Assembly: GCF_003313465.1 (NCBI RefSeq)
Contig: NZ_KZ845665.1
Span: forward strand, 1-64,000
Direction: 5' to 3'
Source of the DNA: Thermoflavimicrobium daqui
Lineage (GTDB): Bacteria > Bacillota > Bacilli > Thermoactinomycetales > Thermoactinomycetaceae
DNA length: 64,000 bases
Part shown: one piece after another, positions 1 to 9,300 of the stretch
Layout: each line of letters opens with the position of its first letter
Position numbering within the stretch: position 1 is the stretch's first letter
Program-made: the position numbers and the translations under genes
Notes under the pieces: model-generated
Database searches by the model: none
The model's input: only the letters and a program-made list of their open reading frames with translations
Told to the model about the DNA's origin: nothing

Positions 1-83
1 GTAGATGACGAGGTGGATCGGTCCGAGGTGTAAGCACAGCAATGTGTTTAGCTGACGGATACGAATCGGTCGAGGGCTTAACC
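1..83 (+). rRNA. rrl: 23S ribosomal RNA, 3' end (partial)
   Basis: The first ~83 bases match the conserved 3' terminus of bacterial 23S rRNA: the GGTCCGAGGTGTAAGCACAG stretch, then CTGACGGATACGAATCGGTC and the final GGCTTAACC. The gene enters from outside the window and is transcribed toward the 5S gene that follows about 97 bases later. The exact processed end is estimated from the conserved last bases. Confidence 0.95.
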
Positions 84-179
84 TACTTACTCTCACTCTG
101 ACTTCATTTCCTTTCTAATTTTCAAGGTGTGTGATTCACACATCTGAATATTGTCCCAGAATCACAGATTCTGGGAAAC

Positions 180-298
180 GTCTGGTGATTATAGCGAAGG
201 GGTTCCACTCGTTCCCATCCCGAACACGACAGTTAAGCCCTTCAGCGCCAATGGTACTTGGGGTGCAGACCCCTGGGAGAGTAGGTCATTGCCAGGCA
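180..298 (+). rRNA. rrf: 5S ribosomal RNA
   Basis: Recognisable 5S rRNA of about 117 nt: it opens with TCTGGTGATTATAGCGAAGG, contains the universal loop CCCATCCCGAACACGACAGTTAAGC, and closes with GGTCATTGCCAGGCA, which pairs with the 5' end. It is the last gene of an rRNA operon and is followed at once by a terminator. An open frame that crosses it has no coding meaning. Confidence 0.96.
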
Positions 299-302
299 TA
301 CT

Positions 303-337
303 AAAAAGCCATCCAGAAAAACTGGATGGCTTTTGTT
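303..337 (+). terminator. Rho-independent terminator of rRNA operon
   Basis: Inverted repeat AAAAGCCATCCAG / CTGGATGGCTTTT with a short AAAA loop and a T-run, directly after the 5S gene. Confidence 0.9.
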
Positions 338-388
338 ATTCGGATCATAAGCTAGATAAATGAAGATGATCAAAATCTAAGTTTGACT

Positions 389-433
389 AAAAAGGTCCTC
401 TACCCTATTTATTTTGGGTAGAGGACCTTTTTA
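389..433. terminator. Bidirectional terminator between rRNA operon and DUF4139 gene
   Basis: Perfect stem AAAGGTCCTCTACCC / GGGTAGAGGACCTTT flanked by A- and T-runs. It can stop read-through from the rRNA side and ends the minus-strand gene whose stop codon is at 436. Confidence 0.88.
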
Positions 434-435
434 TA

Positions 436-1740
436 TTATTTAGCTTTTTCACGGTATTTTACTTGGATCGTTTCCTCTGTTTCTGGTTCGATTTCTAGCC
501 AGCAAACATAACTATTCTGATCAATCATTTCGAAAGGATGTGTTGAAGTAAGCCATTCTTCACGTAAGAAATATAGATCGTGCTTTAGTTTAAAAAGAAT
601 TTTTTCATGTGTTTTATTTTGAATTTTATATTCTTGTGTATAGTATTGATATCCCCACTTTGTATATTTATCAATAACACGGCTTTGCATTTTTACATCA
701 AATGCTTTTCCAAGTAATAACTTTACTTTTTCTCCATGAGAAGTATGGTTGATTTGGTCTTCACCGATAAACTCCAAGTTTTGATCGGCTTCATCTTTAC
801 TGTATACCTTAATTTTACCTTTGGGTAGAGGAACACCTAGCTGACTCTCTTTGTTATTGTTCCACTCAATATGAACAGAAACAGGAATTTCTTTACTAGA
901 TTCATAGCTATAATATGCTGCATTTTCATAGTACTTTTTATAAGGGATATGAGTATAATGTAAAAACTGCACTTGTTTCGATTGATTGTTTTTAAGAGTG
1001 GTTTTTTCTTTACAAGTATAAAGATGAAAGTCATGAAAACTTTGTTCTTTGAAATTACTATTACTATCTTCATCTAATGCACTATAGAGTAATACTTCTT
1101 CCATATCACTATGCTCCATGCTGCGATGGATTTCTCCCGCGATTAGCTTTAACTCTGCATTTTCATAAGTGGCTCCTGTTTCATTCCAAATATGTACCCA
1201 GCCTGATAGATCAAACTTCTCTTCTTTAAGGTGGATCACATAATTTGCTTCCCAACTAAATCCCCGTGTGATATAAGATATATGGATATTTTCTTGATAA
1301 GCTTGTTTAACTTTCCATACTAAACCTGGCTTAACGATTAATCCAGTAGGTAGTTGAGGTAGCACCATTTCACCATAGGGATTGATAATAATTTCTTTTG
1401 TTGTTGTATTTTCAACAACGATACCATCTGTGACGCTTAGTAAACGGTATTCCGTCTTAGTTTTAGTTTCTTTATCGAAGATATAAATCGTTTGGTCTAT
1501 ATACTTCTCAAGTAGCTTCTTTTTACTTACCAAATCGTATTCATAGTTCATTTCTTGCACTTGTAAACCATTAATAAGAATCGAGTCAATTTCTGTCTTT
1601 TCAGCTACATCTAAATAATATACTTCTTGTTCTTGATCATCTAAGTTCATGATACGAGTCTCTTTGACAACACCAAATCCATCGTTATAAATTGTTAAAG
1701 AGAGCTGCTTTGTATCATCTTTAGTAGAAATGTAAGCCAT
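436..1740 (-). CDS. DUF4139-type protein, copy 1
   Basis: A 434-aa soluble protein of unknown function. Residues ~15-29 (LTIYNDGFGVVKETR) and the NYEYDL..KKLLEKY segment near residue 65 match the N-terminal signature of DUF4139/mucoidy-inhibitor-like proteins; the rest reads as a beta-rich domain with W/Y-rich strands. There is no signal peptide or membrane segment, so it should be cytoplasmic. The ATG at 1740 follows a G-rich ribosome binding site. A second copy lies just upstream on the same strand (1914-3218) and aligns over its full length, so the two are tandem paralogues. Family assignment is by recognised motifs only; no enzymatic residues can be named. Confidence 0.7.
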   Translation of the reverse strand: MAYISTKDDTKQLSLTIYNDGFGVVKETRIMNLDDQEQEVYYLDVAEKTEIDSILINGLQVQEMNYEYDLVSKKKLLEKYIDQTIYIFDKETKTKTEYRLLSVTDGIVVENTTTKEIIINPYGEMVLPQLPTGLIVKPGLVWKVKQAYQENIHISYITRGFSWEANYVIHLKEEKFDLSGWVHIWNETGATYENAELKLIAGEIHRSMEHSDMEEVLLYSALDEDSNSNFKEQSFHDFHLYTCKEKTTLKNNQSKQVQFLHYTHIPYKKYYENAAYYSYESSKEIPVSVHIEWNNNKESQLGVPLPKGKIKVYSKDEADQNLEFIGEDQINHTSHGEKVKLLLGKAFDVKMQSRVIDKYTKWGYQYYTQEYKIQNKTHEKILFKLKHDLYFLREEWLTSTHPFEMIDQNSYVCWLEIEPETEETIQVKYREKAK

Positions 1741-1913
1741 TATAATTCCCCCTATGGTAAAGATATATAATATAAATTTATAAATAAAAAAATAAGTAAT
1801 TCAAAATAAAATAAGAGGTTCCTTTTTCGTTGAAGAAGTTTTACAAGTTTTGATTGAGGGATAGAGAAATGGAAAGCCGTCTCAAAGTAAATATTTTTTA
1901 ACAAATAGATATA

Positions 1914-3218
1914 TTACTCTACCTTAGCTCGAATATGTACTTGAACTTTTTTTGTTTCACCAGCTGCTAAATTCATATCGCTTATGTAGCTATCTACGTT
2001 TTGCTTTACAAAAGGTACACTCGCAGATAACCATTCCATATGTTTAAGATATAGTAGATGATTTAATTTGAAATGAATACTTTCTGGTCTGTGATTAGAA
2101 ATCGTGTATTCATATGTGATAAAAGCATATTTGCCTGTTTGCTTTTTTTTAATAATACGGCAATCCATTCGAACATCAAAAGCTTCCCCAAGAGGTAAAA
2201 GAATTTTTTCATCAACAGAGGTATGATCAATTAGGGTTTCATTTAGATACTCGAAACATTGGTTTACAGTATCTCTACTATAAATCTTTATTTTACCTTT
2301 TGGCAAAGGAATTCCAAGACCATGAGTGTGATCATTTGATAGATTCACAAATATTCGCGTAGAATAGTGTTTTTGAGGACCTACTCCTAACCCCATATAA
2401 TACTTTTGAAAAGGAATTTTTGTTTGTTCTACAAATTTTATTTGCTTTAATTGATTATTTTTTAATGTAGTTTTTTCTTGACAAGTATAGAGATGATAAT
2501 CATGAAAGGTCTTTTCTTTAAAATTCGCATTTTTATTTTGTCTCTTAGCCATTTTTAGGAACGTTGGAATTTCTAATGAAGATATTTTTTCTTTTTTGAT
2601 TCGGTGAACTTTACCAGCTAACAGTTTTAACTCTGCATTTTCATAGGTTGCTCCAGATTCATTATGAATATGGGCCCATCCTGATAGATCTAGAGTGTTT
2701 TCTTGCAGATAAATGATATAACTTGCATGCCAACGAAAGCCTTTACTAATATAAGAGATATTTACGCTTTTTTGGTGTGGATCTTTGATCTTCCAGATTA
2801 AACTGGGTTTAAGGATGAATCCTTGAGGAAGCTGAGGTAAAATCATTTCCCCTTTGGGGTTGATGCGTACTTCACCAGTTAAAGTATTTTGAACGATGAT
2901 GCTATCTGTGACACTAAGTAATTGATAAGGGGTTTTCTGTTGACTATAACGATCTCGGATTAAGATTACTTCATTCACATATTTTTCGAGTAGTTTCTTT
3001 TTATTTACTAAGTCATATTCAAAGTTCATTTCCTTAATTTTGAGCCCATCTATCAGAAGGGAGTCAATCTCAATTTTCTCAGCAATATCTGAATAATGGA
3101 TTAGCTGATCGTGTTCACCGAGGGCTATGGATCTGGTTTCTTTTATGACACCATAACCATCATTATATATGGTTAAAACCATGCGCTCGCAGTCTTTTTG
3201 AGTAGAAGTATATATCAT
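1914..3218 (-). CDS. DUF4139-type protein, copy 2
   Basis: A 434-aa paralogue of the downstream gene at 436-1740, sharing LTIYNDGYGVIKETR, the NFEYDLV.KKKLLEKY block, the LPQLP.G...KP..WK segment and the SGW.HI.NE(S/T)GATYENAELKL block. The start is the ATG at 3218, preceded by TTGGAGGATTGG; the in-frame TTG at 3236 is part of that ribosome binding site and is not a start. A gap of about 170 bp without a clear terminator separates the copies, so they may be cotranscribed. Function is unknown. Divergence is clear but moderate, which points to an older duplication. Confidence 0.7.
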   Translation of the reverse strand: MIYTSTQKDCERMVLTIYNDGYGVIKETRSIALGEHDQLIHYSDIAEKIEIDSLLIDGLKIKEMNFEYDLVNKKKLLEKYVNEVILIRDRYSQQKTPYQLLSVTDSIIVQNTLTGEVRINPKGEMILPQLPQGFILKPSLIWKIKDPHQKSVNISYISKGFRWHASYIIYLQENTLDLSGWAHIHNESGATYENAELKLLAGKVHRIKKEKISSLEIPTFLKMAKRQNKNANFKEKTFHDYHLYTCQEKTTLKNNQLKQIKFVEQTKIPFQKYYMGLGVGPQKHYSTRIFVNLSNDHTHGLGIPLPKGKIKIYSRDTVNQCFEYLNETLIDHTSVDEKILLPLGEAFDVRMDCRIIKKKQTGKYAFITYEYTISNHRPESIHFKLNHLLYLKHMEWLSASVPFVKQNVDSYISDMNLAAGETKKVQVHIRAKVE

Positions 3219-3328
3219 GTTATGCCAATCCTCCAAGATATTAAATATTAATTTTATGATATTCGATCCTAGTAAAAAAAATCTATAAAAAATTTAATAT
3301 ATTTTTCAAGGACATGCATGTATTATCA

Positions 3329-3360
3329 AAAAATAACCACTCAATAAGGAGTGGTTATTT
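3329..3360. terminator. Terminator of lipoprotein gene
   Basis: Stem TAACCACTC / GAGTGGTTA with A-run on the left and T-run on the right, abutting the stop codon of the minus-strand lipoprotein gene. It could work in both directions. Confidence 0.8.
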
Positions 3361-3996
3361 TTAAAATGTACGAAGTTGTTCACCAGTATCTGACTGAACC
3401 GAAATTTGCGCATCTTGGCTAACAACACCCCGAGGGATCTCCAAATAGCGTCGGGGGGCTAATTTAAACTTGGCATAGTCCGAATCATATTTCATTTTTA
3501 CAACAATAATAACATTCCCTTGGACAAGTTCCACTTTTTTGGGAATAGGTAGATATCCAATATATTTTGGATCATTTAATTGAAAGTGCAAAACATCCAT
3601 CTGATCCCAATCGAATTCGTTTGTGATATTACTTGGATGATTATTTTGAGTATAAAGCCAAGCTCCAGCAGTAGGAAGTCTGGGTGGAATATATCCGGTT
3701 CCTTGCTTTTCAAAGTCATGAGCTTTAAAAGAAATGGGTCCAGAAGGTTTCACTTGATTATTTACGTGGTTTTGATTTGCAGGAGGATTGGTATTGGATA
3801 TAGTCTGCTGTTGATTACTTGTTTGATTATTCACTTGGTTGTTGTTAATGATAATCGTTTGTTGTTCTTTAGTGGTAGCTTTTCCCTGTTCTTCCTGCTC
3901 CGACGGTGTTAAATTCGTTTTTTTTGTTGGGAGAATTCCGCATCCCGCCGTCAATAAAATAAAAAGGCAAAGGGATATCATATAAACTTTTCTCAT
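3361..3996 (-). CDS. Putative lipoprotein with Asn/Gln-rich linker
   Basis: A 211-aa protein starting MRKVYMISLCLFILLTAGC: a basic n-region, hydrophobic core and lipobox LTAGC, with the Cys at about residue 19, so it should be lipid-anchored on the outer face of the membrane. Residues ~35-85 are a low-complexity stretch rich in Asn, Gln and Thr, typical of a flexible tether. The last ~110 residues form a compact domain with no motif I recognise. The ATG at 3996 has GGAGGAAAG just upstream; the TTG at 4008 lies inside that ribosome binding site. It stands alone with its own terminator. Function unknown. Confidence 0.72.
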   Translation of the reverse strand: MRKVYMISLCLFILLTAGCGILPTKKTNLTPSEQEEQGKATTKEQQTIIINNNQVNNQTSNQQQTISNTNPPANQNHVNNQVKPSGPISFKAHDFEKQGTGYIPPRLPTAGAWLYTQNNHPSNITNEFDWDQMDVLHFQLNDPKYIGYLPIPKKVELVQGNVIIVVKMKYDSDYAKFKLAPRRYLEIPRGVVSQDAQISVQSDTGEQLRTF

Positions 3997-4277
3997 TCTT
4001 TCCTCCAATTGAATAAAAATGAAAGATACTGATCTTTATTAAGAGAATGGTTATTTTATTTATTAAGTATAGATTAGCTTATCACTTTGTATGTTTCAAT
4101 CATTATTATTTGTCCATTATTTGATTTACTCCCATATATTTGAATTTGGATCTGAATATTTCGCCATTTAATTTAAATATATGATTATTTGATATGTTAT
4201 CGTAATCTTATTAATATATAAGTCTTTCAGCTACCTTTACTATTTTAGAAAGAATTTCAATGATGGGGGGCATTGGT

Positions 4278-4577
4278 ATGGAAGAAGAGGTAAAAGCTGA
4301 CGAAATATTAAAGGTAGAGAAGTCATCTTCCATGCAAAAAGATTACTTAGCAATGAGTTCAATAGGTTGTGGAGTAGTTGCTGCAATCTCCTTTTTAATA
4401 AGTTGGAAAATAGGTGTTGGTTTAGGGTTAGTGGGGATGATTTTAGGATTAGTAGCATTAAAAGCTCCAAAAAAAAAGCTGGCTTTATGGGGAATTATCA
4501 TCAATGCGCTTTTATTTCTCATTCCCATTGGAATTTTGCTTTATGCTTTAATTAGTATAAAGATGATCTATCCTTAA
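4278..4577 (+). CDS. Small membrane protein (DUF4190-like)
   Basis: A 99-aa protein with an acidic cytoplasmic N-terminus of about 25 residues, then two to three hydrophobic segments (about residues 30-64 and 72-95) separated by a basic LKAPKKK turn. This Gly-rich GLVGMILGLVAL pattern with a short basic turn resembles DUF4190-type small membrane proteins. The start is the ATG at 4278, preceded by GGGGGG; the ATG at 4260 is upstream of that site. A similar protein is encoded at 7346-7630. Function unknown. Confidence 0.6.
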   Translation: MEEEVKADEILKVEKSSSMQKDYLAMSSIGCGVVAAISFLISWKIGVGLGLVGMILGLVALKAPKKKLALWGIIINALLFLIPIGILLYALISIKMIYP

Positions 4578-4709
4578 TGAAATGCTTAGTGGGTTGATTA
4601 GAAATTTTACATATTAAAAGGTGACCGTTGGTAAACGGTCATCTTCAGGCGAACTAGGGTTAAAAAACATAAACGTATGAAAGAGTGAGCAATCATTTAT
4701 ATAAAAGAT

Positions 4710-4866
4710 TAAAAGATTAAGCGTTTATAGTAAAATACTGTTTTATGTAGTTTCCCGTCCGCTGATTTTGCGTAATCTGGAATTCGCCCCGCTTCTCGAA
4801 ACCCAAGGGTACGATTATATTTTTGCTCTCCATGAATTTCTTCACAAATATGACATTCCATGATTT
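4710..4866 (-). pseudogene. C-terminal remnant of GNAT acetyltransferase
   Basis: Reading the minus strand from 4866 gives about 50 codons with the unmistakable tail of a GNAT N-acetyltransferase: an N.TLGFREAGRIPDYAKS block followed by K...FYYKRLI and a stop. The upstream part of the fold (acetyl-CoA binding motif A) is missing; farther 5' on the same strand the frames contain stops. It is therefore a truncated, decaying gene, not a functional enzyme. Boundaries are approximate at the 5' side. Confidence 0.6.
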
Positions 4867-5383
4867 GTATCTAATGCTTTTCTAGCTAATTTGAAATGCA
4901 GCTTTCTTTATAGGTTTCGACCAGCTAAATGACAAGTTATAGAGGAATTCTTTCATCGTATACCTTGCAAAACTTACCATTAGGCTATTTTCCATAGATG
5001 AGTTTTTACATTAATAGTATTAAGAATGGCTGTGGCCAGAAATACGGAATCGTTGGTCATGAACGAATTAGATGTTTTACCAGCCGGATCAAGTCCAAGC
5101 CTGAACTAGTAATCATTTTTTCTAAAAACCATTTCGAAATTTATGTTTCACAACAATAGTATAGACACTTTTTAGAATAAGGATCTTACTTTAAACTCTA
5201 GGATAGATCGGTCTAAGATCTTTATTTGCAGGGGATGATCAGATAATAATTTTCAACCATTATATCAAATATTCAATATTTATACAAAAAGATCTGTATA
5301 TTTTGTGATATAGGATATTCAATATTGGTATTTTTATTATTAATTTTTTAATATTAATATGCATAAAGATGAGGAGGAATATA
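4867..5383. other. AT-rich intergenic stretch with decayed sequence
   Basis: No intact gene is supported here. On the minus strand about 4976-5107 stays open (translated piece includes GLDPAGKTSNSFMTNDS) but has a stop just before it and no start codon, so it is probably another gene remnant I cannot identify. The last 130 bases before 5384 are very AT-rich and should hold the promoter of the protease gene. Confidence 0.4.
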
Positions 5384-6388
5384 ATGAAAAATAAATTAAT
5401 TACTGTAGTATCCGGTTTGTTGGTATTGTGTACACCTATGTTAGTTTTCGCTAACACTAAACAACCTGAAAGTACACAAGATGAAGCCATGGTTAACCAG
5501 AGTGGGAAAGTTCAATCTGTTGAACAACTCCAACAACAAGCTAATAAAGCATCTGTACAAGCAAAACAAGAAGTGGATAAAAGTCAAGCAGGTACTAATC
5601 AGGGATTAACTAATGAAAAAGTAAGTCTTCCTAAACAGGTAAAAGTATATGATCCGGTTAGCAAAAAATCAAAAACTTACCCAACAGAAACCCTATTTTC
5701 AGGTAAGAGGATTCCTGGAGTGATCGGGAAAGATACTCGTACTCGTGTCACAAACACCAAAGCGTTCCCCTATCGTGCAACAGGGATTATTATTGCAACA
5801 TTTGGAAAAGATACATTCACCTGTAGTGGTTCTTATATCGATAAAAATACTGTATTAACTGCTGCACATTGTTTATACCACCCAGAGACGAAAAAATATG
5901 CCAAAAATATTATCTTTGTCCCAGCAGCCACAGCTGCATCTCGAGGTGGTATGGTCGCTCCTTACGGGACTGCTAAAGGAACAAGCTTTTCCTTTGCACA
6001 AGGCTGGAAAAAAGGAAATCTCAACTATGATTATGGTGTCATTACTACAAATAAGCCACTTGGAAAGAAATCAGGTAGTTTCGGAATTCGTCCAGCCAAT
6101 AAATTAAAAGGAAGTACGGTAACGGCTGTAGGATATCCTGGTGATAAAAAAACATTCACCATGTGGAAAGAAAGTGGTAAGGTGATCAGCGAAACTAGTC
6201 GGATTATGAAATACCATATGGATACAACAGGTGGACAAAGTGGTGGTCCAATCTTCCAATATAACAAAAAGTATGGTTATTACGCTTTAGGTGTTATATC
6301 ACATGGTATTCCTGATAAATACAATGCAGGTACAAAACTTGCATCAAAAGCATACAATGCTGTGAAAAGTTGGGCGGTTAAAGACTAA
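5384..6388 (+). CDS. Secreted V8/glutamyl-endopeptidase-like serine protease
   Basis: A 334-aa preproprotein. Residues 1-23 form a Sec signal peptide (MKNKLI + hydrophobic core ending VFA). A Gln/Lys/Ser-rich propeptide runs to about residue 105. The mature chymotrypsin-fold domain carries the triad His162 (TAAHC), Asp216 (NYDYGVI) and Ser286 (TTGGQSGGPI), the S1B arrangement of staphylococcal V8 and Bacillus glutamyl endopeptidases; the TTGGQSGGP serine motif and a late His (VISHG) support Glu specificity, which is inferred. The ATG at 5384 follows GAGGAGG. Expected to be an extracellular protease; monocistronic with a terminator after it. Confidence 0.88.
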   Translation: MKNKLITVVSGLLVLCTPMLVFANTKQPESTQDEAMVNQSGKVQSVEQLQQQANKASVQAKQEVDKSQAGTNQGLTNEKVSLPKQVKVYDPVSKKSKTYPTETLFSGKRIPGVIGKDTRTRVTNTKAFPYRATGIIIATFGKDTFTCSGSYIDKNTVLTAAHCLYHPETKKYAKNIIFVPAATAASRGGMVAPYGTAKGTSFSFAQGWKKGNLNYDYGVITTNKPLGKKSGSFGIRPANKLKGSTVTAVGYPGDKKTFTMWKESGKVISETSRIMKYHMDTTGGQSGGPIFQYNKKYGYYALGVISHGIPDKYNAGTKLASKAYNAVKSWAVKD

Positions 6389-6414
6389 CCCCATAATATG
6401 GAGACAATACAGAG

Positions 6415-6447
6415 AAAATACCTTTGATAAAATAGAGGTATTTTTTC
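6415..6447 (+). terminator. Terminator of V8-like protease gene
   Basis: Stem AAAATACCT / AGGTATTTT followed by a T-run, 27 bases after the protease stop codon. Confidence 0.7.
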
Positions 6448-6672
6448 TGTATTATTGACTTAGATTTACGTACTTCTTTTGTTAATGCAACCATATTAAA
6501 AAAAGTATATGAGGAAGCGGTAGTTCAGTAGTATTTGTGGTATGAATTGAAGTTCTTCACTTAATTTGATCTTTTATCTATGGACTAAATATACTCTTCT
6601 CACTGAAGCTAGAAAAAGGTATTATTTTTTAGAGGATAGCAATGGTTTTCTAGGTTATAAGGAGGGAACGGC

Positions 6673-7170
6673 ATGTTTAACTTTGACCGTATTGAAGGAA
6701 ATAAAGAAGCAAACTATCAGCAAATGATAAAACAGTGTTCTTATTTGTTAGAAGGAGAAAAAGATTGGTTGGCGAATCTAGCAAATACGGCTGCACATCT
6801 TTATCATTCTTTAGAGCAAATCAATTGGGTAGGATATTATTTGATGAAAGATACAGAGTTAGTTTTAGGGCCATTTTTGGGTAAACCAGCCTGTGTGCGA
6901 ATCCCAATTGGTAAAGGTGTTTGCGGAACAGCAGTGGCTAAGGAACAAACTTTAGTTGTGGAAGATGTACATGCTTTCCCAGGTCATATCGCTTGCGACG
7001 CTGCAAGCCGTTCTGAGATTGTGATTCCATTACGAGTTCATCAACAAGTGATCGGCGTGTTAGATATAGATAGCCCAATTATCAACCGTTTTGATCAAGT
7101 GGATCAAAAGTATTTAGAAGAATATGTTATCTATCTAATCAAGCAGACCGATTGGGCTCCTTTGATGTAG
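6673..7170 (+). CDS. msrC: Free methionine-(R)-sulfoxide reductase (GAF domain)
   Basis: A 165-aa cytoplasmic protein made of one GAF domain. It reduces free L-methionine-(R)-sulfoxide to methionine using thioredoxin, as part of oxidative damage repair. The family's three Cys are present in the expected spacing: Cys74 (PACVRIPIG), Cys84 (GKGVCGTAV) and Cys108 (HIACDAASRSEIV), the last being the catalytic one. Length is usual for fRMsr (E. coli YebR / Bacillus YtsP type). The ATG at 6673 is preceded by AAGGAGG. It stands alone. Confidence 0.92.
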   Translation: MFNFDRIEGNKEANYQQMIKQCSYLLEGEKDWLANLANTAAHLYHSLEQINWVGYYLMKDTELVLGPFLGKPACVRIPIGKGVCGTAVAKEQTLVVEDVHAFPGHIACDAASRSEIVIPLRVHQQVIGVLDIDSPIINRFDQVDQKYLEEYVIYLIKQTDWAPLM

Positions 7171-7345
7171 ACTACTGTATAAACGGTGGTCTACATCAAA
7201 GAAAAAATGATGATAAAGTGGATTGAAAAGTTGCATATAGGGTAACAATACAAAATAGGTTAAATTATAATATCTGTAAAAAGCAAAGCAACAAAAATTT
7301 AATAGAGTAAACTAGAGAAAAGGCGATGGCAAGGGGTGATGGGTA

Positions 7346-7630
7346 TTGAGTATGAATCAACCGGAACATCAACCAGATAAATCGAAAAATAAATATGCGG
7401 TGATCTCACTGGTTTTGGCGATCATCTTTTTATTCAGTGGAATCTTTATTATTTTTATTGCTGATCAGATTTCACCTATTCTACTATTAGCATTCATTGT
7501 GGTTGCAGTAGTGTTTGGTCTGATTGGGATGAAATCTGAAAAGCGTCGACTAGCAAAAGTCGGTGTGGTAGTTAGTGCAATCGTTTTTTTCTTTTTATCT
7601 GTGCTGTTATTGTTGACAATGGGAATATAG
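7346..7630 (+). CDS. Small membrane protein (DUF4190-like)
   Basis: A 94-aa protein with a hydrophilic N-terminus (~20 residues rich in Gln, Pro and Lys) and three hydrophobic stretches: about residues 21-40, 44-65 and 72-93, the last two separated by a basic SEKRRLAKVG loop. The layout matches the protein encoded at 4278-4577, though direct identity is low. A TTG start at 7346 fits best because AAGGGGTG ends seven bases before it; the ATG two codons later is an alternative. Function unknown. Confidence 0.6.
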   Translation: MSMNQPEHQPDKSKNKYAVISLVLAIIFLFSGIFIIFIADQISPILLLAFIVVAVVFGLIGMKSEKRRLAKVGVVVSAIVFFFLSVLLLLTMGI

Positions 7631-7845
7631 CATTTCAGAGGCTTGAAGTCATTTAAATATTTAACGAGCTTTCATCTAAGTTTATAATGGCTTCTGGTCC
7701 TTTTTGTATGCTTTCGTCCATTTCAACAGGTCAAAAGTGATTATTCTTAAACCAGAAGCCGTTAATATTTTGATGCCAGTGTTTATCAGAGCAATGTGTT
7801 ATCCGGCAAGAGTAATTTCTGAATATAATTTTATTTAATTATGTG

Positions 7846-7874
7846 TTGACAAAAGTGCTCCTACTTAGTATTAT
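7846..7874 (+). promoter_or_regulatory. Sigma-A promoter of tRNA cluster
   Basis: TTGACA (7846-7851) and TATTAT (7869-7874) separated by 17 bases, about 38 bases upstream of tRNA-Ser. This is a near-consensus vegetative promoter and the only clean one seen ahead of the tRNAs. Confidence 0.8.
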
Positions 7875-7911
7875 ATTAAATGTCCGATTCGCGCCGGATG
7901 AATAAGAACAC

Positions 7912-8006
7912 GGAGAGATGTCCGAGCTGGCCGAAGGAGCACGATTGGAAATCGTGTAGACGGGAAAAACCTCGTCTCGAGGGTTCGAATCCCTCTCTCT
8001 CCGCCA
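7912..8006 (+). tRNA. tRNA-Ser (GGA)
   Basis: Class II tRNA: acceptor GGAGAGA / TCTCTCC, long variable arm, anticodon loop TTGGAAA (GGA, reads UCC/UCU), T-loop GGTTCGAATCC and an encoded CCA end. Confidence 0.96.
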
Positions 8007-8064
8007 TTATATCAAATGGATTGTAAAAGAAATTTGACATTCTCGTGAAAATATGTTAAACTAA

Positions 8065-8140
<76 letters not shown>

Positions 8141-8147
8141 TAAGTAT

Positions 8148-8223
<76 letters not shown>

Positions 8224-8232
8224 TTTTTCTTT

Positions 8233-8306
8233 AGGGGCGTAGTTTAATGGCAGAACAGAGGTCTCCAAAACCTCCAGTGTGGGTTCGATTCCTACCGCCC
8301 CTGCCA
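8233..8306 (+). tRNA. tRNA-Trp (CCA)
   Basis: Acceptor AGGGGCG / CGCCCCT, anticodon loop TCTCCAAAA (CCA), T-loop GGTTCGATTCC and encoded CCA. Its last base directly abuts the stop codon of the convergent yugN-like gene. Confidence 0.96.
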
Positions 8307-8729
8307 TCAAGAGGATACTTGGAATTTTGATTCTAGCTGGTGTAGTAGATTTTGAGCACGTTCGATCCATTTTTGATCAATCTCATGATCTTCTACAGAG
8401 ATCGGTTTGCTGAATTGACTCACAAACCCAGTTAATAGTCCACTATTAGCTGTTGGATCATTGTCAGTTAGAAATTCATGCTTGATGACAAATGGTCTTC
8501 CAAGTTTTACTTTTGTATTTGGTTGATCCAATTCTCCTTGAATGGCTTGAGTGGGTATTCGTAAATAATAACGGTATCCATGTCTTTCTTCCCAGTCTAA
8601 TGGATGATCAAAGTATCCATGATCATACGTATAGCCACCGCCCAGCGAAAAACCTTCTTCTTCGAAGGATGATTGAATTTCTTTAAAGGAGTTCTGGTAG
8701 CCTTCGATAGCAGATGGGATAGAAATCAT
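8307..8729 (-). CDS. YugN-like family protein
   Basis: A 140-aa soluble protein resembling Bacillus YugN in length and motifs: an N-terminal IPSA.EG start, then LGGGYTYDHGYFDHPLD, a YYLRIP segment, GELDQP...VKLGRPFV.KHE and a short helical C-terminus. The biochemical role of the family is unknown. The ATG at 8729 follows AAAGGAGTG. It sits in the opposite direction inside the tRNA cluster, and its stop codon begins at the base after tRNA-Trp, so the two convergent transcripts share no spacer or terminator. Confidence 0.75.
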   Translation of the reverse strand: MISIPSAIEGYQNSFKEIQSSFEEEGFSLGGGYTYDHGYFDHPLDWEERHGYRYYLRIPTQAIQGELDQPNTKVKLGRPFVIKHEFLTDNDPTANSGLLTGFVSQFSKPISVEDHEIDQKWIERAQNLLHQLESKFQVSS

Positions 8730-8789
8730 ATAAACACTCCTTTCTTATTGTTAGTTTGTGGTTTTTAGATGATTTCATACATGGATCAT

Positions 8790-8863
<74 letters not shown>

Positions 8864-8876
8864 TTTATTTTTTTTT

Positions 8877-8964
8877 GCGGACGTGGCGGAATCGGCAGAC
8901 GCGCAAGATTCAGGTTCTTGTGGTCATTAAGACTGTGGGGGTTCAAGTCCCTTCGTCCGCACCA
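8877..8964 (+). tRNA. tRNA-Leu (CAG)
   Basis: Class II tRNA with acceptor GCGGACG / CGTCCGC, anticodon stem CAAGA / TCTTG with loop TTCAGGT (CAG), long variable arm and encoded CCA. Confidence 0.95.
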
Positions 8965-8979
8965 AATGATATATATTAT

Positions 8980-9056
<77 letters not shown>

Positions 9057-9098
9057 TTCTTAAGTTCAGTTTTTGTGATAACAGTGAATACAAGATAT

Positions 9099-9175
<77 letters not shown>

Positions 9176-9218
9176 TCATTTAAGTTCAGTTTTTGTGATC
9201 ATAGTGAATATAAGATAT

Positions 9219-9295
<77 letters not shown>

Positions 9296-9300
9296 GTAAA

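Noticed and set aside
151-363. 70-codon open frame over the 5S rRNA
   Set aside because: It is created by the 5S gene and its terminator; no ribosome site and no protein-like sequence.
4617-4648. TGACCGTT / AACGGTCA hairpin after the small membrane protein gene as terminator
   Set aside because: The stem is real but no T-run follows, so termination activity is not supported.
8034-8062. TTGACA and TAAACT with 17-base spacing ahead of tRNA-Phe, looking like a promoter
   Set aside because: Transcription would start about seven bases after the -10 box, inside the tRNA's acceptor stem, so it could not make a complete precursor.
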